64,000 nt of DNA, from contig NZ_SJSB01000001.1 in the NCBI RefSeq assembly GCF_004352835.1, forward strand, positions 124,001-188,000, written 5' to 3'. Positions 47,586 to 57,059 of this stretch are shown here, piece after piece (positions within the stretch are counted from its first letter, which is position 1; each line of letters opens with the position of its first letter). The notes under the pieces were generated by a model. It was not told where the DNA came from. It worked only from the letters and a program-made list of their open reading frames with translations, and did no database searches. Both the position numbers and the translations under genes were made by a program. Origin of the DNA: Marinomonas flavescens (lineage in GTDB: Bacteria; Pseudomonadota; Gammaproteobacteria; Pseudomonadales; Marinomonadaceae).

Positions 47586-47915
47586 TTACTTGTCGATTCC
47601 CATAGGGATTTGTGTCCAATCAATGTCCTGAATGCCTTTGCTGCAGTCTTTTAGTCTTGTTTCTTGTCGTGAGGTTAAGGCCGCTAAATTTTCCTCTTTA
47701 AACCAAGCCGTTATGTAGCTGCATTGATCCTTACTGGTGAAGTCCGCGTATTGCCATGCTTCTGTTGTGCCATTAAAAGAGCGTCTATTAGGTGGTCCCA
47801 TGATTTTAGAGACTTCAGCTTTGCCCATGCCGACGTGCAGTGTGAGTGCTTTTTGATTGATTAAGCTACAGCTTGTTATTAGCGTGGCTAGTATAAAGGT
47901 AAGGATCAATCGCAT
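47586..47915 (-). CDS. Small lipoprotein with a BamE/SmpA-like fold
   Basis: This 109-residue protein has a lipoprotein signal (MRLILTFILATLITSC; Cys about residue 16). The mature part shows LHVGMGKAEVSKIMGPPNRRSFNGTTEAWQYADF, the SmpA/OmlA pattern. It is too short and too divergent to be named BamE. The start at 47915 is preferred because the signal peptide begins there; the frame is open to 47951. Function unknown; probably attached to the outer membrane. Confidence 0.8.
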   Translation of the reverse strand: MRLILTFILATLITSCSLINQKALTLHVGMGKAEVSKIMGPPNRRSFNGTTEAWQYADFTSKDQCSYITAWFKEENLAALTSRQETRLKDCSKGIQDIDWTQIPMGIDK

Positions 47916-48133
47916 GTGGTCTCCAGAGTGAGAGGGGAAGTAAGAAATCATGCCATAACATTGTAGTGTTATCGCGCTTGGCTGGGCTTCCCAGACAATG
48001 ATACATCATAGAGAATGTTGATAATTGTAACCAGATGGTTTACCTGTGTTTTACGCATAATAACTCGGCTATAGTTAGAAAACTGAAAATGATTTACAAA
48101 ATTTCTATCTGGTGACAATGAAGAGGGTGCAGG

Positions 48134-51100
48134 ATGACGTGGAAGTTCTCAGGTTCGATTCATAACCGCTGGGCACTTGTAACTTTGTTGTGTGGATTAT
48201 GCATTACTATTTTTGTCACGATTCAGGTAAATACAAACAATCAGTTACGCATTAATAAAGCGGTCCAATTAGCCTCTGATCAGACAATTAAAACGGTTAA
48301 AGAGCGCATCTCACTCTATCAATATGGTCTTCGTGGCGCTCGTGGCGCGATTTTAACGGCAGGAGAAGATAACCTTTCACGGCGTATTTTTATGCGCTAT
48401 AGCTTGAGCCGTAATATCGATGATGAATTTCCTGGAGCACGAGGCTTTGGTTTTATTCGTCTTGTTAAACAAACTGATATTAAAAAATTCGTGAATGACG
48501 CACGACAAGACGGTTGGTTACATTTTTCCATAAAAGAGTTGGCGCCCCATTCTGGAGATCGTTACGTTATTCAATATATTGAACCACTGGCTCGAAACTT
48601 ACAGGCTATTGGTTTGGATATTGCGTCAGAAAAAAATCGTAGAATAGCCGCTAAAAATGCACTGGAAACAGGTAAGGTTCAGTTAACTGGCCCCATTACC
48701 TTGGTTCAGGCATCGGGTAGTCCGCTTCAATCCTTTTTAATTTTAATGCCTATCTATGACAGTGGTGCTGTGCCAGATACATTGGAAAAACGTAAAGCAA
48801 GAGCCTATGGCTGGAGTTATGCTCCATTATTAATGCAAGATGTAATGGTGAATTTAGGGCTAGACAATACTCGTGTTCATGTTGATTTGTATGATGTGAC
48901 TGACCCGAGTGATCGTGAGCGATTCTTTGATAGCCATGCCAACTTCTCTAGTCACACTCATGGGCACACTCATGGGCTATATGTACACACAAAAAGCTTC
49001 GCTATTTACGGCCGTATTTGGGAAAGTCATTTCTCCATTTACCCCGCTTTTATTCAAGATCTTGGCCTACCATCGTCTCGAAATGTCTTTATTATTGGGG
49101 TGCTTATTAGTTTTCTTAGTGCCACTTTATTGGGGGTTATTCGTGTTAGCAGACGACATCACCAAGAAGTTATTGCTCAACAAGCAAAAATGGCGGCGAT
49201 TGTAGAAGGTTCATCTGACGGCATTATAGGAACAACCTTAGACGGCATCATCACGAGCTGGAACAAGGGGGCAGAGAAAATATTTGGTTATAGAAGAAGA
49301 GATGTTCTTGGTGATTCTTTTTATCGTTTATTAGTGCCGGATGAGCTTTACGATCATGAAAAACAACTTTTTGAGCGGATTAAACGCGGTGAAGAGTTAG
49401 GGCATTTTGACACGATTAGGAAAAATAAAGCGGGTGAAGAGATTCCTGTTTCTGTGTCTATTTCTCCTATTTATTCGGCTAATGGCTCTGTCATAGGCAC
49501 GTCTAAATCGGTACGCGATATCTCATTGCAAAAAGCGGCTGAAGCCAAAATCCACGAACTTAATTCGACACTTGAAAACCAAGTGAAAGAGCGAACTGAA
49601 GCGCTTCAAACATTAAACCTTGTGTTAAACGACGTACTTAATGCTTCTTCTGAAATTGCCATTATCGCCACCGATATTCATGGCACGATAACTTTGTTTA
49701 ACTCTGGTGCTCAGCGAATGCTGAAGTATTCTGATAAAGAGGTGATTGGCCTATTGACGCAATTAGCCTTTCATTTACCGGAGGAAGTTGATGAGGTTAG
49801 AAAAGTGCTGTCTGCTCAATCTGGCATCGCTATAAAACCAGGCTTATCCACACTGTTCTATCCTGCATTGCATAATGAGTCAGATAGCCGAGAGTGGACG
49901 TATATCGATAAGCAAGGTCATTATCTCGATGTGTCTGTCGTGATGACCCCCATGCATGATAACAGCGGGGAGATTATTGGCTTTTTAAATATGGCCATTG
50001 ATATCACAGAGCAAAAGAAATCCAATGCTGAAATTATTTCGGTGCGAGATCAATTATTGATGGCGGCCAATGTGGCTCAACTGGGTATTTGGATATGGCA
50101 TGTTCAGACAGATGAGCTGGACTGGAATGACATGATGTTTCAAATATATCAGAAGCCCATTACCTTGAGAGAAAAGGGCTTAATGTACCAACATTGGGTG
50201 GAGTGCCTTCACCCTGACGATAAAGTCGCTTTTGACGTTGCACTGCAAGAGGCGCTTAACAATGGCGGAGAATTTGATCAAATGTTCCGTATTGTGTTGC
50301 CTAATAATAATGTTCGCTATATTCAAGCTAGAGCTTATGTCGAGCAAGACAGACAAGGTCGTGCTGTAAGCCTAACTGGTATTAATCGAGACATCACTCA
50401 AGAACATGAACTAGAAACCTGGTTAAGACGAGCAAAAGAACACGCTGAAGCTGCCAGCGTAGCAAAATCAGAATTTTTGGCGAATATGAGCCATGAGATT
50501 CGTACGCCAATGAATGCGGTGTTGGGGATGTTAGCGTTAGTGCAGCGTACTTCTCTGAATATTAAACAAGAAGATTACATCGTCAAAGCTCATACCGCCG
50601 CAACATCCTTGCTGGGTTTGATAAATGATATTTTGGATTATTCAAAAGTAGACGTTGGCAAGCTTGAAATCGAGCATGCCCCTTTTGAAATAGCACAAGT
50701 AATTTCTGAGCTAGACGTATTGTTATCAGGTCTTGTAAAAGGGGATAAAGTAACGCTGCATTATGACGTTGATCCTGATATTCCCGCTTTGTTGATCGGT
50801 GATCATTTACGTCTGTTACAAGTGCTGACTAATTTGTCGAGTAATGCGTTGAAGTTCACGATGGAAGGGCAAGTAGACATCGCGATTACGCAAATATCAC
50901 GCAGTGCCCACGCTGTCTATTTGCAGTTTAGTGTGAAAGATACTGGAATTGGCATAGATATAAGCCAAAGAGAGCATATTTTTGAGGTGTTTTCTCAGGC
51001 CGAGTCATCGACTGCTCGTCGTTTTGGTGGCTCTGGTTTAGGGCTTGTTATTTCTCGTCGTTTGGTTCGATTGATGGGAGGCGACCTAATAGTAGACAGT

Positions 51101-52018
51101 GAATTGGGAGAAGGTAGCCGTTTCTATTTTGCATTAGAGCTGTCTATAGCAGATCAAAATGAAATACGTATTAACGCAGAGCATCTTGCTGAAAAAGCCT
51201 CACAGGTTGCTTTGAGAAAATTACAAAACTTAAATCTGCTGGTGGTTGAAGATAATGCCTTTAATCGACAAGTTGCAGAAGAACTGTTGCAGGCTGAAGG
51301 CGCTACAGTCACCTTGGCAGAAGGTGGTCAAGAGGGTGTTGTCGCCGTATTAGAAGCAGAACCTTCTGCCTTTGATTTGGTGTTAATGGACATGCAAATG
51401 CCCAATGTAGATGGTTTAGAAGCCACGCGACGGATACGACAAGATCATCGTTTTTCTCGCTTGCCGATTATTGCGATGACGGCAAACGTTTCCAAAGCAG
51501 ACCAACAAGCTTGTTTGCAAGCTGGAATGAACGATCACATTAGTAAGCCACTGGATATCGATGTGATGGTTAGTACGATTTGTCGGCATGTAGGGCGCTC
51601 GCAGACAGACTTTTTAGAACTTAGCGCTCAAGATGAAGAGACAATGCCGAACATGAATCAAGCTGAGCGGGTGGAGGGATATGCGTCTATAATGGCTCGT
51701 TTTGCTGATAATCTAGACCTTTATAAAAGTCTAACGAACAGTTTTCTGCAAGAATCTGAAGGGCTAATAAGCGCCCTTGAACAAGGCATTAATAATAACG
51801 ATAAAAAGTCAGTGCAAGAAAGCTTACACACCTTAAAAGGTTCGACTGGCACCATGGGGTTGAGTGCATTATCGGAGCAAATTTCTGGTGTTGAAACGCA
51901 ATTGAAGCAAACAGAAGAGGTGAGAGGCGTGTTGGTAAATATCGACGTTCGCTTTTATCGTGAGCAGCTCAAAATGGACTTTGAGTATATTTTGCGAGAT
52001 TTGGATAACCATGCTTAA
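48134..52018 (+). CDS. Hybrid sensor histidine kinase (CHASE-PAS-HisKA-HATPase-REC-Hpt)
   Basis: This 1294-residue protein has a first membrane segment at about 13-31, a periplasmic CHASE domain (about 70-290), a second segment at about 313-333, then three PAS modules (about 350-460, 495-630, 640-760). The transmitter has the phospho-accepting His787 in NMSHEIRTP, NLSSNALKFT, DTGIGI and GGSGLGLVISRRL. The receiver has Asp1086 in LVLMDMQMP, and the C-terminal Hpt has His1232 in LHTLKGSTGTMG. All phosphorelay residues are present. No response regulator is adjacent, so its partner is elsewhere. The CHASE domain contains a His-rich duplication at 274-281. Confidence 0.95.
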   Translation: MTWKFSGSIHNRWALVTLLCGLCITIFVTIQVNTNNQLRINKAVQLASDQTIKTVKERISLYQYGLRGARGAILTAGEDNLSRRIFMRYSLSRNIDDEFPGARGFGFIRLVKQTDIKKFVNDARQDGWLHFSIKELAPHSGDRYVIQYIEPLARNLQAIGLDIASEKNRRIAAKNALETGKVQLTGPITLVQASGSPLQSFLILMPIYDSGAVPDTLEKRKARAYGWSYAPLLMQDVMVNLGLDNTRVHVDLYDVTDPSDRERFFDSHANFSSHTHGHTHGLYVHTKSFAIYGRIWESHFSIYPAFIQDLGLPSSRNVFIIGVLISFLSATLLGVIRVSRRHHQEVIAQQAKMAAIVEGSSDGIIGTTLDGIITSWNKGAEKIFGYRRRDVLGDSFYRLLVPDELYDHEKQLFERIKRGEELGHFDTIRKNKAGEEIPVSVSISPIYSANGSVIGTSKSVRDISLQKAAEAKIHELNSTLENQVKERTEALQTLNLVLNDVLNASSEIAIIATDIHGTITLFNSGAQRMLKYSDKEVIGLLTQLAFHLPEEVDEVRKVLSAQSGIAIKPGLSTLFYPALHNESDSREWTYIDKQGHYLDVSVVMTPMHDNSGEIIGFLNMAIDITEQKKSNAEIISVRDQLLMAANVAQLGIWIWHVQTDELDWNDMMFQIYQKPITLREKGLMYQHWVECLHPDDKVAFDVALQEALNNGGEFDQMFRIVLPNNNVRYIQARAYVEQDRQGRAVSLTGINRDITQEHELETWLRRAKEHAEAASVAKSEFLANMSHEIRTPMNAVLGMLALVQRTSLNIKQEDYIVKAHTAATSLLGLINDILDYSKVDVGKLEIEHAPFEIAQVISELDVLLSGLVKGDKVTLHYDVDPDIPALLIGDHLRLLQVLTNLSSNALKFTMEGQVDIAITQISRSAHAVYLQFSVKDTGIGIDISQREHIFEVFSQAESSTARRFGGSGLGLVISRRLVRLMGGDLIVDSELGEGSRFYFALELSIADQNEIRINAEHLAEKASQVALRKLQNLNLLVVEDNAFNRQVAEELLQAEGATVTLAEGGQEGVVAVLEAEPSAFDLVLMDMQMPNVDGLEATRRIRQDHRFSRLPIIAMTANVSKADQQACLQAGMNDHISKPLDIDVMVSTICRHVGRSQTDFLELSAQDEETMPNMNQAERVEGYASIMARFADNLDLYKSLTNSFLQESEGLISALEQGINNNDKKSVQESLHTLKGSTGTMGLSALSEQISGVETQLKQTEEVRGVLVNIDVRFYREQLKMDFEYILRDLDNHA
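48953..48976 (+). repeat. Tandem 12-bp duplication coding HTHG-HTHG
   Basis: CACACTCATGGG occurs twice in direct tandem and in frame, giving residues 274-281 of the kinase. With the preceding SSH-like residues and a later VHTK, the loop holds at least six histidines within about 16 residues. Confidence 0.9.
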
Positions 52019-52134
52019 ACTGTTTTTTTAAACAGCGTACTAAAGCTAAGCGACGTACCAAGCGAACTGGTATTTGATATTTTAAAATAGTGTTAAAAGC
52101 ACCTTTAATGTCGATGAAAGTGCTTAGTATCGGT

Positions 52135-52254
52135 TTACGCTAGATTTTTTTTGACAATCTGAACAACATTTTTTAAGGCTAATACGCTGAAACTTCCAAG
52201 CATGATGGCCAAGGCGCCTAGATGTAGTGCCTCATCTAAAATAAGATTTTCCAT
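52135..52254 (-). CDS. Small 39-residue membrane protein
   Basis: An ATG at 52254 with AGGAG 6 bp upstream opens a 39-codon frame (MENLILDEALHLGALAIMLG and on to KNLA, stop at 52135). Residues of about 10-33 are hydrophobic with a LysLysAsn end, so a single membrane helix with a positive cytoplasmic end is likely. I do not recognise it. It follows the LysR-MFS-HlyD group on the same strand, 128 bp after the LysR gene. It is too short for ordinary gene callers. Confidence 0.65.
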   Translation of the reverse strand: MENLILDEALHLGALAIMLGSFSVLALKNVVQIVKKNLA

Positions 52255-52382
52255 ATTTTTCTCCTAAAGGTGTTGTAGTGCAAGTGTCGTACACTAAACC
52301 ATGTGAATGGATTTTAATACACATTGCTTACACTATTTGCATCAATAAGGATTAGTTTACTTTGATATATGTGAAAAAATTA

Positions 52383-53303
52383 TTAGCGAAATGGCGGGGC
52401 TTTAAGTATTTCGGGTAAGTGCAGAATGAGATAATCTAAAAAAACTCGTGTAGCAGGGTTCATACCTTTTCTTTTAGAAAAGACAGCATGAATAATTTGA
52501 GCCTTGGTGGTCCATTCTGGTAGAACTTGTATTAAATCCCCTTTTTCTATGCTGATTGTTGCCAGTGGGCTAGGGACCAAACCTAAGCCAATTCCTTGTA
52601 AAGCAGACTCTAATTGAATCCAACGGTTAAGGCAGAATAACCTTGGGTGATGTTTTACAATACAGCTACTGCCTTCTGGACTAAATAATTCCCACTTATG
52701 CTCACCATCTATACGTTCTAACTCGTCACTGAGTGTCGGTAACCGTGATAATTGGCTTGGGTGGGTCGGCATACCGTACTGCTCAATAAAGCTCGGGCTA
52801 GCCACTAGAATCATTTTGCTCGCGGCCAGCGGTCTTGCAACAAGGCCCGGTTCGCTATCAAGGGATTTCTTAGAACGAAGGGCAATGTCAATGCGCTCTT
52901 CGATGACTTGAACATTCCGATCTGTCGCATCTAAAGACACGGAGATTTTTGGGTATTGCCTCATGAAATCAGGCAGCAGTAATGACAAGTGGTGTTGAGC
53001 TAATACCGTAGGACAACTCACGCGTACTATGCCTGACGGCACGGACCTTAGGAGGGCAACCGAATCGTAAGCAGACTGACCTTCTGCGACCATATTGATC
53101 GCGCCTTCATAGAGTTGGCGCCCAGCTTCGGTAAGAGAGAATTGGCGACTGTTGCGCTGAATTAATTGCACCCCCACTTTTTCTTCGAGCTGAGCCACAC
53201 GCCGACTTAACAGTGATTTAGTGATTCCAGAAGTTCGCTCGGCCGCTGTAAAACCGCCGTTTTCTGCGGTTAGGTAAAAATAGTAGATGTCATTAAAATC
53301 CAT
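52383..53303 (-). CDS. LysR-family regulator (small LTTR, DsdC/PcaQ-like arrangement unknown)
   Basis: This 306-residue protein starts with the winged helix FYLTAENGGFTAAERTSGITKSLLSRRVAQLEEKVG and has a LysR effector domain of the AaeR/YhaJ-like class. It lies 36 bp after the MFS gene on the same strand and is probably transcribed with the efflux genes; this is less usual than a divergent arrangement. It may control the pump or the small gene at 52135. Confidence 0.92.
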   Translation of the reverse strand: MDFNDIYYFYLTAENGGFTAAERTSGITKSLLSRRVAQLEEKVGVQLIQRNSRQFSLTEAGRQLYEGAINMVAEGQSAYDSVALLRSVPSGIVRVSCPTVLAQHHLSLLLPDFMRQYPKISVSLDATDRNVQVIEERIDIALRSKKSLDSEPGLVARPLAASKMILVASPSFIEQYGMPTHPSQLSRLPTLSDELERIDGEHKWELFSPEGSSCIVKHHPRLFCLNRWIQLESALQGIGLGLVPSPLATISIEKGDLIQVLPEWTTKAQIIHAVFSKRKGMNPATRVFLDYLILHLPEILKAPPFR

Positions 53304-53339
53304 GTTCTTACCGATGTACGTTATGAGTGATGAGGGGAA

Positions 53340-54905
53340 TTAATTGAGTCGCTTTTGAATAAACATAACAACAAAACCAATAATGCCAACAAAGAAGAGC
53401 AAAGTGAAATAATCAATGCCAGCCAATAAGATAGATTGCTGTTTGACTAATCCTTGAATCCAACCAAGAGCCATCTTATTTGCTGAAACACTACTCACAT
53501 GTTGCGCATACTGAGTAGCGACTTGAGCTAATGCTTTTTGATAAATCGGATTACTGTTTGTGATATGAGTATTGAGCTCATTATAGTGCACCGTAGTACG
53601 CCATTGTAAGGCAATACTAGAGAGGGCTATCCCCATGGATTGGGCTATTTGAGAGACCATGTTTTTAAATTGTTGAGCATGCGAAAACGCAGTATCGTCA
53701 TGTTCCAGTTCGCTAAAGGATTTAGCGGCGGCGGTACCTTGGAGAAATACACTAAAAAAGCCATACACTATGATGGCAGGAAGGATATAGGTTTGCATAT
53801 CGGTGCTAGGGCTTAAGCGAGACATTAAGAAACCATACAGACCAATACAAAAAAAGCCCAGCATGAAAAATTTCTTACCATCTGGCCGCTTAGGAAATAT
53901 TTTCATATGAATCCATAAGCCAAGGATCATAGAAGTAAGCCCTAAAGCGTACCAATTGCCGATTGTCCCCCAGCCAAAGCCAAGACCTTTTTGTAATATT
54001 TGTGGCAAAAAATAGCTGTTGGATCCCATTATTAAATAACAGGTAAAAAATACTAATATACCGGTACGATATCGTTTGCTGCCAAAAATCTGCTTGATTG
54101 AAAGCAGAGGTGTTTTATGGTGATTTTTGACCATGCTACGAAGAAAGTAATAAAAACTAGTTAGTCCCAATAGCAATATCACGCTAATTAAAATGGAATT
54201 ACTATAAAAATCATAAGTTCCAGAACGTAGAGCATAGAGGGTTAAAAAAGACCCTGTTGCTAATGCCATTAGAACGTAGGGATGTGATTGAGAGCGTATT
54301 TCATCTTTTGATGGAATGCCCGGCAAGCAAAATGCCGCCGTGATAGCCACTAAAACACAGAAAATCATTAGAATAATAAAGATGTCATTCCACGACGCAT
54401 TGATGAAGAGTTGAGCGGCTAAAAAGGGCGCTAATGAGATGCTGATGGTTAAGCCATACGCATAGGTTTTTATGCCCTTAAAGCGTATAGGACCTACTGG
54501 TAATAGCGTAATAAGAATTCGAGCGCCGGCCATAAACGCAGCACCACCAAACCCCATTACCACGTGACCAATTAAAAATTGACTAAAATTACGGCTTAGA
54601 TAGCAAATGAAGCAGCCAATAAAAAATATGAGCAGAGAGGAATGTATGTAATTTCGCCACCCCATACGTTCAACTAGCCAGCGTTGTTTCGAGATGGTTA
54701 CTACCGCTACCGCCGCATAAGCGGCAGTAGACAAGCTGTATTCTTGTGGTGAAACGCCAAGCTCTCCCATTAACGGAGAGGCAGCAAAAGCGATCATTCC
54801 AACGTTTAAGAAATTAACCAACATCAATAGGAAAATCGTCGCCAGCATTAACCATTCATGAGACGGCGCAGGCACGTACTTGTGTTGAGCGAGACGTTTT
54901 ATCAT
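53340..54905 (-). CDS. MFS drug efflux transporter, DHA2 family (EmrB-like)
   Basis: This 521-residue protein has about 14 hydrophobic segments, the DHA2 pattern, with a cytoplasmic start and GHVVMGFGGAAFMAGARILITLLP near segments 4-5. It starts 3 bp after the stop of the HlyD-family gene, showing tight coupling. Together they would form an EmrAB-type pump across both membranes with TolC. The substrate is unknown. Confidence 0.9.
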   Translation of the reverse strand: MIKRLAQHKYVPAPSHEWLMLATIFLLMLVNFLNVGMIAFAASPLMGELGVSPQEYSLSTAAYAAVAVVTISKQRWLVERMGWRNYIHSSLLIFFIGCFICYLSRNFSQFLIGHVVMGFGGAAFMAGARILITLLPVGPIRFKGIKTYAYGLTISISLAPFLAAQLFINASWNDIFIILMIFCVLVAITAAFCLPGIPSKDEIRSQSHPYVLMALATGSFLTLYALRSGTYDFYSNSILISVILLLGLTSFYYFLRSMVKNHHKTPLLSIKQIFGSKRYRTGILVFFTCYLIMGSNSYFLPQILQKGLGFGWGTIGNWYALGLTSMILGLWIHMKIFPKRPDGKKFFMLGFFCIGLYGFLMSRLSPSTDMQTYILPAIIVYGFFSVFLQGTAAAKSFSELEHDDTAFSHAQQFKNMVSQIAQSMGIALSSIALQWRTTVHYNELNTHITNSNPIYQKALAQVATQYAQHVSSVSANKMALGWIQGLVKQQSILLAGIDYFTLLFFVGIIGFVVMFIQKRLN

Positions 54906-54908
54906 AGC

Positions 54909-56051
54909 TTAGTTGTTGTCTTTGATGATCTTCTGAATGATGGTATTTACTTCGGTATCGTTATGGTCAAAAACATCAGTACGCCATGGTTGAGCATCGC
55001 CAGAAAGTGCGCTCAGAGTAGGCTCACCAGCATTATGGGTATTAACGTTTACCGTCATGGAAAGGCCAGGACGCAATGGATGTTGTGCCAGTTCTTTCTC
55101 ATTAAGCACTATCCTGACAGGAACACGTTGTACTACCTTGATCCAGTTCCCCGTCGCATTAGACGCAGGAAGTAGTGAAAACGCACTGCCGGTTCCAGCT
55201 TCGATGCCTTTCACTTTACCGTGATAGACAACACTTGAGCCATATACATCAGATTTGAGTGTAACGTCTTGTCCTGCTCGGATATCGCCAATTTGGGTTT
55301 CTTTAAAGTTGGCCGTTACCCAAACCCCTTTTAATGGAACAACGGACATTAATGTACTGCCAGCGCTAACATGTTGACCAACTTGAATGCTACGTTGAGC
55401 AATATAACCATCAACGGGTGATAGGATTTCGGTTCTGTGCAGTGTTAACCAAGCGGTTCTCAGAGCAGATTCCGCTTTCAAAACATTAGGATGGGTTAGC
55501 ACAGTGGTATTATCGACTTGAGTTTTACCTGCTTCATATGCCTTTAATGCAACTTGGTAAGATGCCTCAGCACTGATGAGGGTACTTTTATAGTGGCTAA
55601 GGTCCTCAGTAGAAATAAGGTTATCTTTGCGTAATTGAATGCGTCGATTGTAATCTCTTTGTGCTTTGTCTAACGCAATTTTAGCCACATCGGTATTGGC
55701 TTTTTCTTCATCTAGTGTCGCAAATTCATTACGAACAGCACGGATAGTACTAGCTAAATTGGCTTGGGATTCTTGCAGCGCTAATTGAGCGTCTAGCGGA
55801 TTGATTTTGACTAAAACATCTGATTGATGAACCAAGTGGGTATTGTCTGCCATAATGTCGGTGACGGTACCCGAGACCTGAGACATAACGCTAACAATGT
55901 TACCTGCAACATAGGCATCTTCAGTGGTTTCATGAAATTGTCCGACTTTAGACCACCAAATATAAAAGCTTGCACAAGCAATAATGGCGACAAATACGAT
56001 GGCTATCAGGGTGTATTTCTTTTTAATACTGTGTTTTTCAGTGTCAGTCAT
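54909..56051 (-). CDS. HlyD-family periplasmic adaptor (EmrA-like)
   Basis: A single N-terminal membrane anchor (about residues 14-32, with IAIVFVAIIACASFYIWW) precedes the EmrA motif TTEDAYVAGNIVSVMSQVSGTV, a coiled-coil hairpin (about 90-190) and the second lipoyl half ILSPVDGYIAQRSIQVGQHVSAG. Length 380. It is the adaptor of the pump with the MFS gene that follows. The upstream region carries a 10-bp-arm inverted repeat at 56136-56162. Confidence 0.93.
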   Translation of the reverse strand: MTDTEKHSIKKKYTLIAIVFVAIIACASFYIWWSKVGQFHETTEDAYVAGNIVSVMSQVSGTVTDIMADNTHLVHQSDVLVKINPLDAQLALQESQANLASTIRAVRNEFATLDEEKANTDVAKIALDKAQRDYNRRIQLRKDNLISTEDLSHYKSTLISAEASYQVALKAYEAGKTQVDNTTVLTHPNVLKAESALRTAWLTLHRTEILSPVDGYIAQRSIQVGQHVSAGSTLMSVVPLKGVWVTANFKETQIGDIRAGQDVTLKSDVYGSSVVYHGKVKGIEAGTGSAFSLLPASNATGNWIKVVQRVPVRIVLNEKELAQHPLRPGLSMTVNVNTHNAGEPTLSALSGDAQPWRTDVFDHNDTEVNTIIQKIIKDNN

Positions 56052-56135
56052 GTGTTCTTTTTGCTCGCGAATATCAATCTTAGGGAGGCATTAACGCGGC
56101 AAGAGTAAAAGGATTATCAGGGAAGGGCAATCTTA

Positions 56136-56162
56136 AAAAATGAGATGTAGAGTCTCATTTTT
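56136..56162 (-). terminator. Inverted repeat between the TetR gene and the efflux operon
   Basis: AAAAATGAGA and TCTCATTTTT pair perfectly around a 7-nt loop. On the minus strand a T run follows, so it can end the TetR transcript; being 85 bp upstream of the adaptor gene it could also be an operator. Confidence 0.6.
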
Positions 56163-56303
56163 AGGATGATTTTTATTTCTGTTTATTCCTTATTTCTTAC
56201 AAAAAAATACCGTTAAAACAATCATTTTCAATGATAAATGGTCATAAATGACAAAAATTAAGAATAAGAATAAATAGAGAATGTGTTGTTTATGAAACGA
56301 TGT

Positions 56304-56328
56304 AGTGTTCCATTTGCAATGGAGTACT
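56304..56328. repeat. Imperfect 25-bp dyad after the TetR gene
   Basis: AGTGTTCCATT and AATGGAGTACT match at 9 of 11 positions around TGC. It begins just 6 bp beyond the TetR stop and may be a terminator stem or a regulator site. Confidence 0.35.
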
Positions 56329-56334
56329 GGGGTT

Positions 56335-57003
56335 TTAGTCATCTACATCATGACTGAGATGGTAGCTTAGTAAGTTTTCAATCATTCTTTTCAAGTCGCT
56401 AAGGGTTCGTTTGGCTCTAGTCTCATTTTGATTAACGACCACTAAGAAAGTACTGTGTGTTATTTCTAGATAAAGACGAGCAATTCGTTCTCTTTCACGA
56501 ATATGACGCCGAATACCAATACGTTTAAAAACCTCAGCCATTTGGCGAATGACCAAATCATCGTGTTTTTTATCAAGCTCTCGAAGTTCTTTAACCGAAA
56601 ACATTGCCTGTACAAGCGTTAGGATCGCTTTTTGTTTTTTGTAGGTTTTAAGGTGAATAGCTAGGATGTTGTCAATTAAGTCTTCAAACTCGAATTCTTC
56701 TAATGGCCAGCTTAGTACTTCGGTGAAAACTACATCAATGCTTTCTAGCCAACGTGTACCCATTGCATATAAAATTGCATATTTATTTGGAAAATAATGA
56801 TAAAGAGAACCAATAGAAATACCCACTTCTTTTGCAATAATAGTAGTGTTGAGATCGTCTAGACCAACTCTTTCAAGCAACTCACCAGTAACATCAATGA
56901 TCTGTTTTGAGCGACGAATAGAGCGGCTTTGTACCAGTTCACTGCGAGGTGCAAGATTTTGTTTTGGTGCATCTTCTTGTTTAATTTTATTTATTTTTGA
57001 CAT
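56335..57003 (-). CDS. TetR-family regulator
   Basis: The helix-turn-helix GLDDLNTTIIAKEVGISIGSLYHYFPNKYAI (about residues 48-78) follows a charged, possibly flexible N-terminus of about 30 residues. The C-terminal ligand domain is not family-specific; length 222. It lies between the puuB-like gene (57 bp upstream) and the efflux operon (283 bp downstream), all on the minus strand, so it may control either. It has no LysR-like partner sequence of its own. Confidence 0.92.
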   Translation of the reverse strand: MSKINKIKQEDAPKQNLAPRSELVQSRSIRRSKQIIDVTGELLERVGLDDLNTTIIAKEVGISIGSLYHYFPNKYAILYAMGTRWLESIDVVFTEVLSWPLEEFEFEDLIDNILAIHLKTYKKQKAILTLVQAMFSVKELRELDKKHDDLVIRQMAEVFKRIGIRRHIRERERIARLYLEITHSTFLVVVNQNETRAKRTLSDLKRMIENLLSYHLSHDVDD

Positions 57004-57059
57004 TCTTAAACCCTTATTTAGGCGGGGTATTTATTATTGGTGGATTGTAACGTAGGTTG

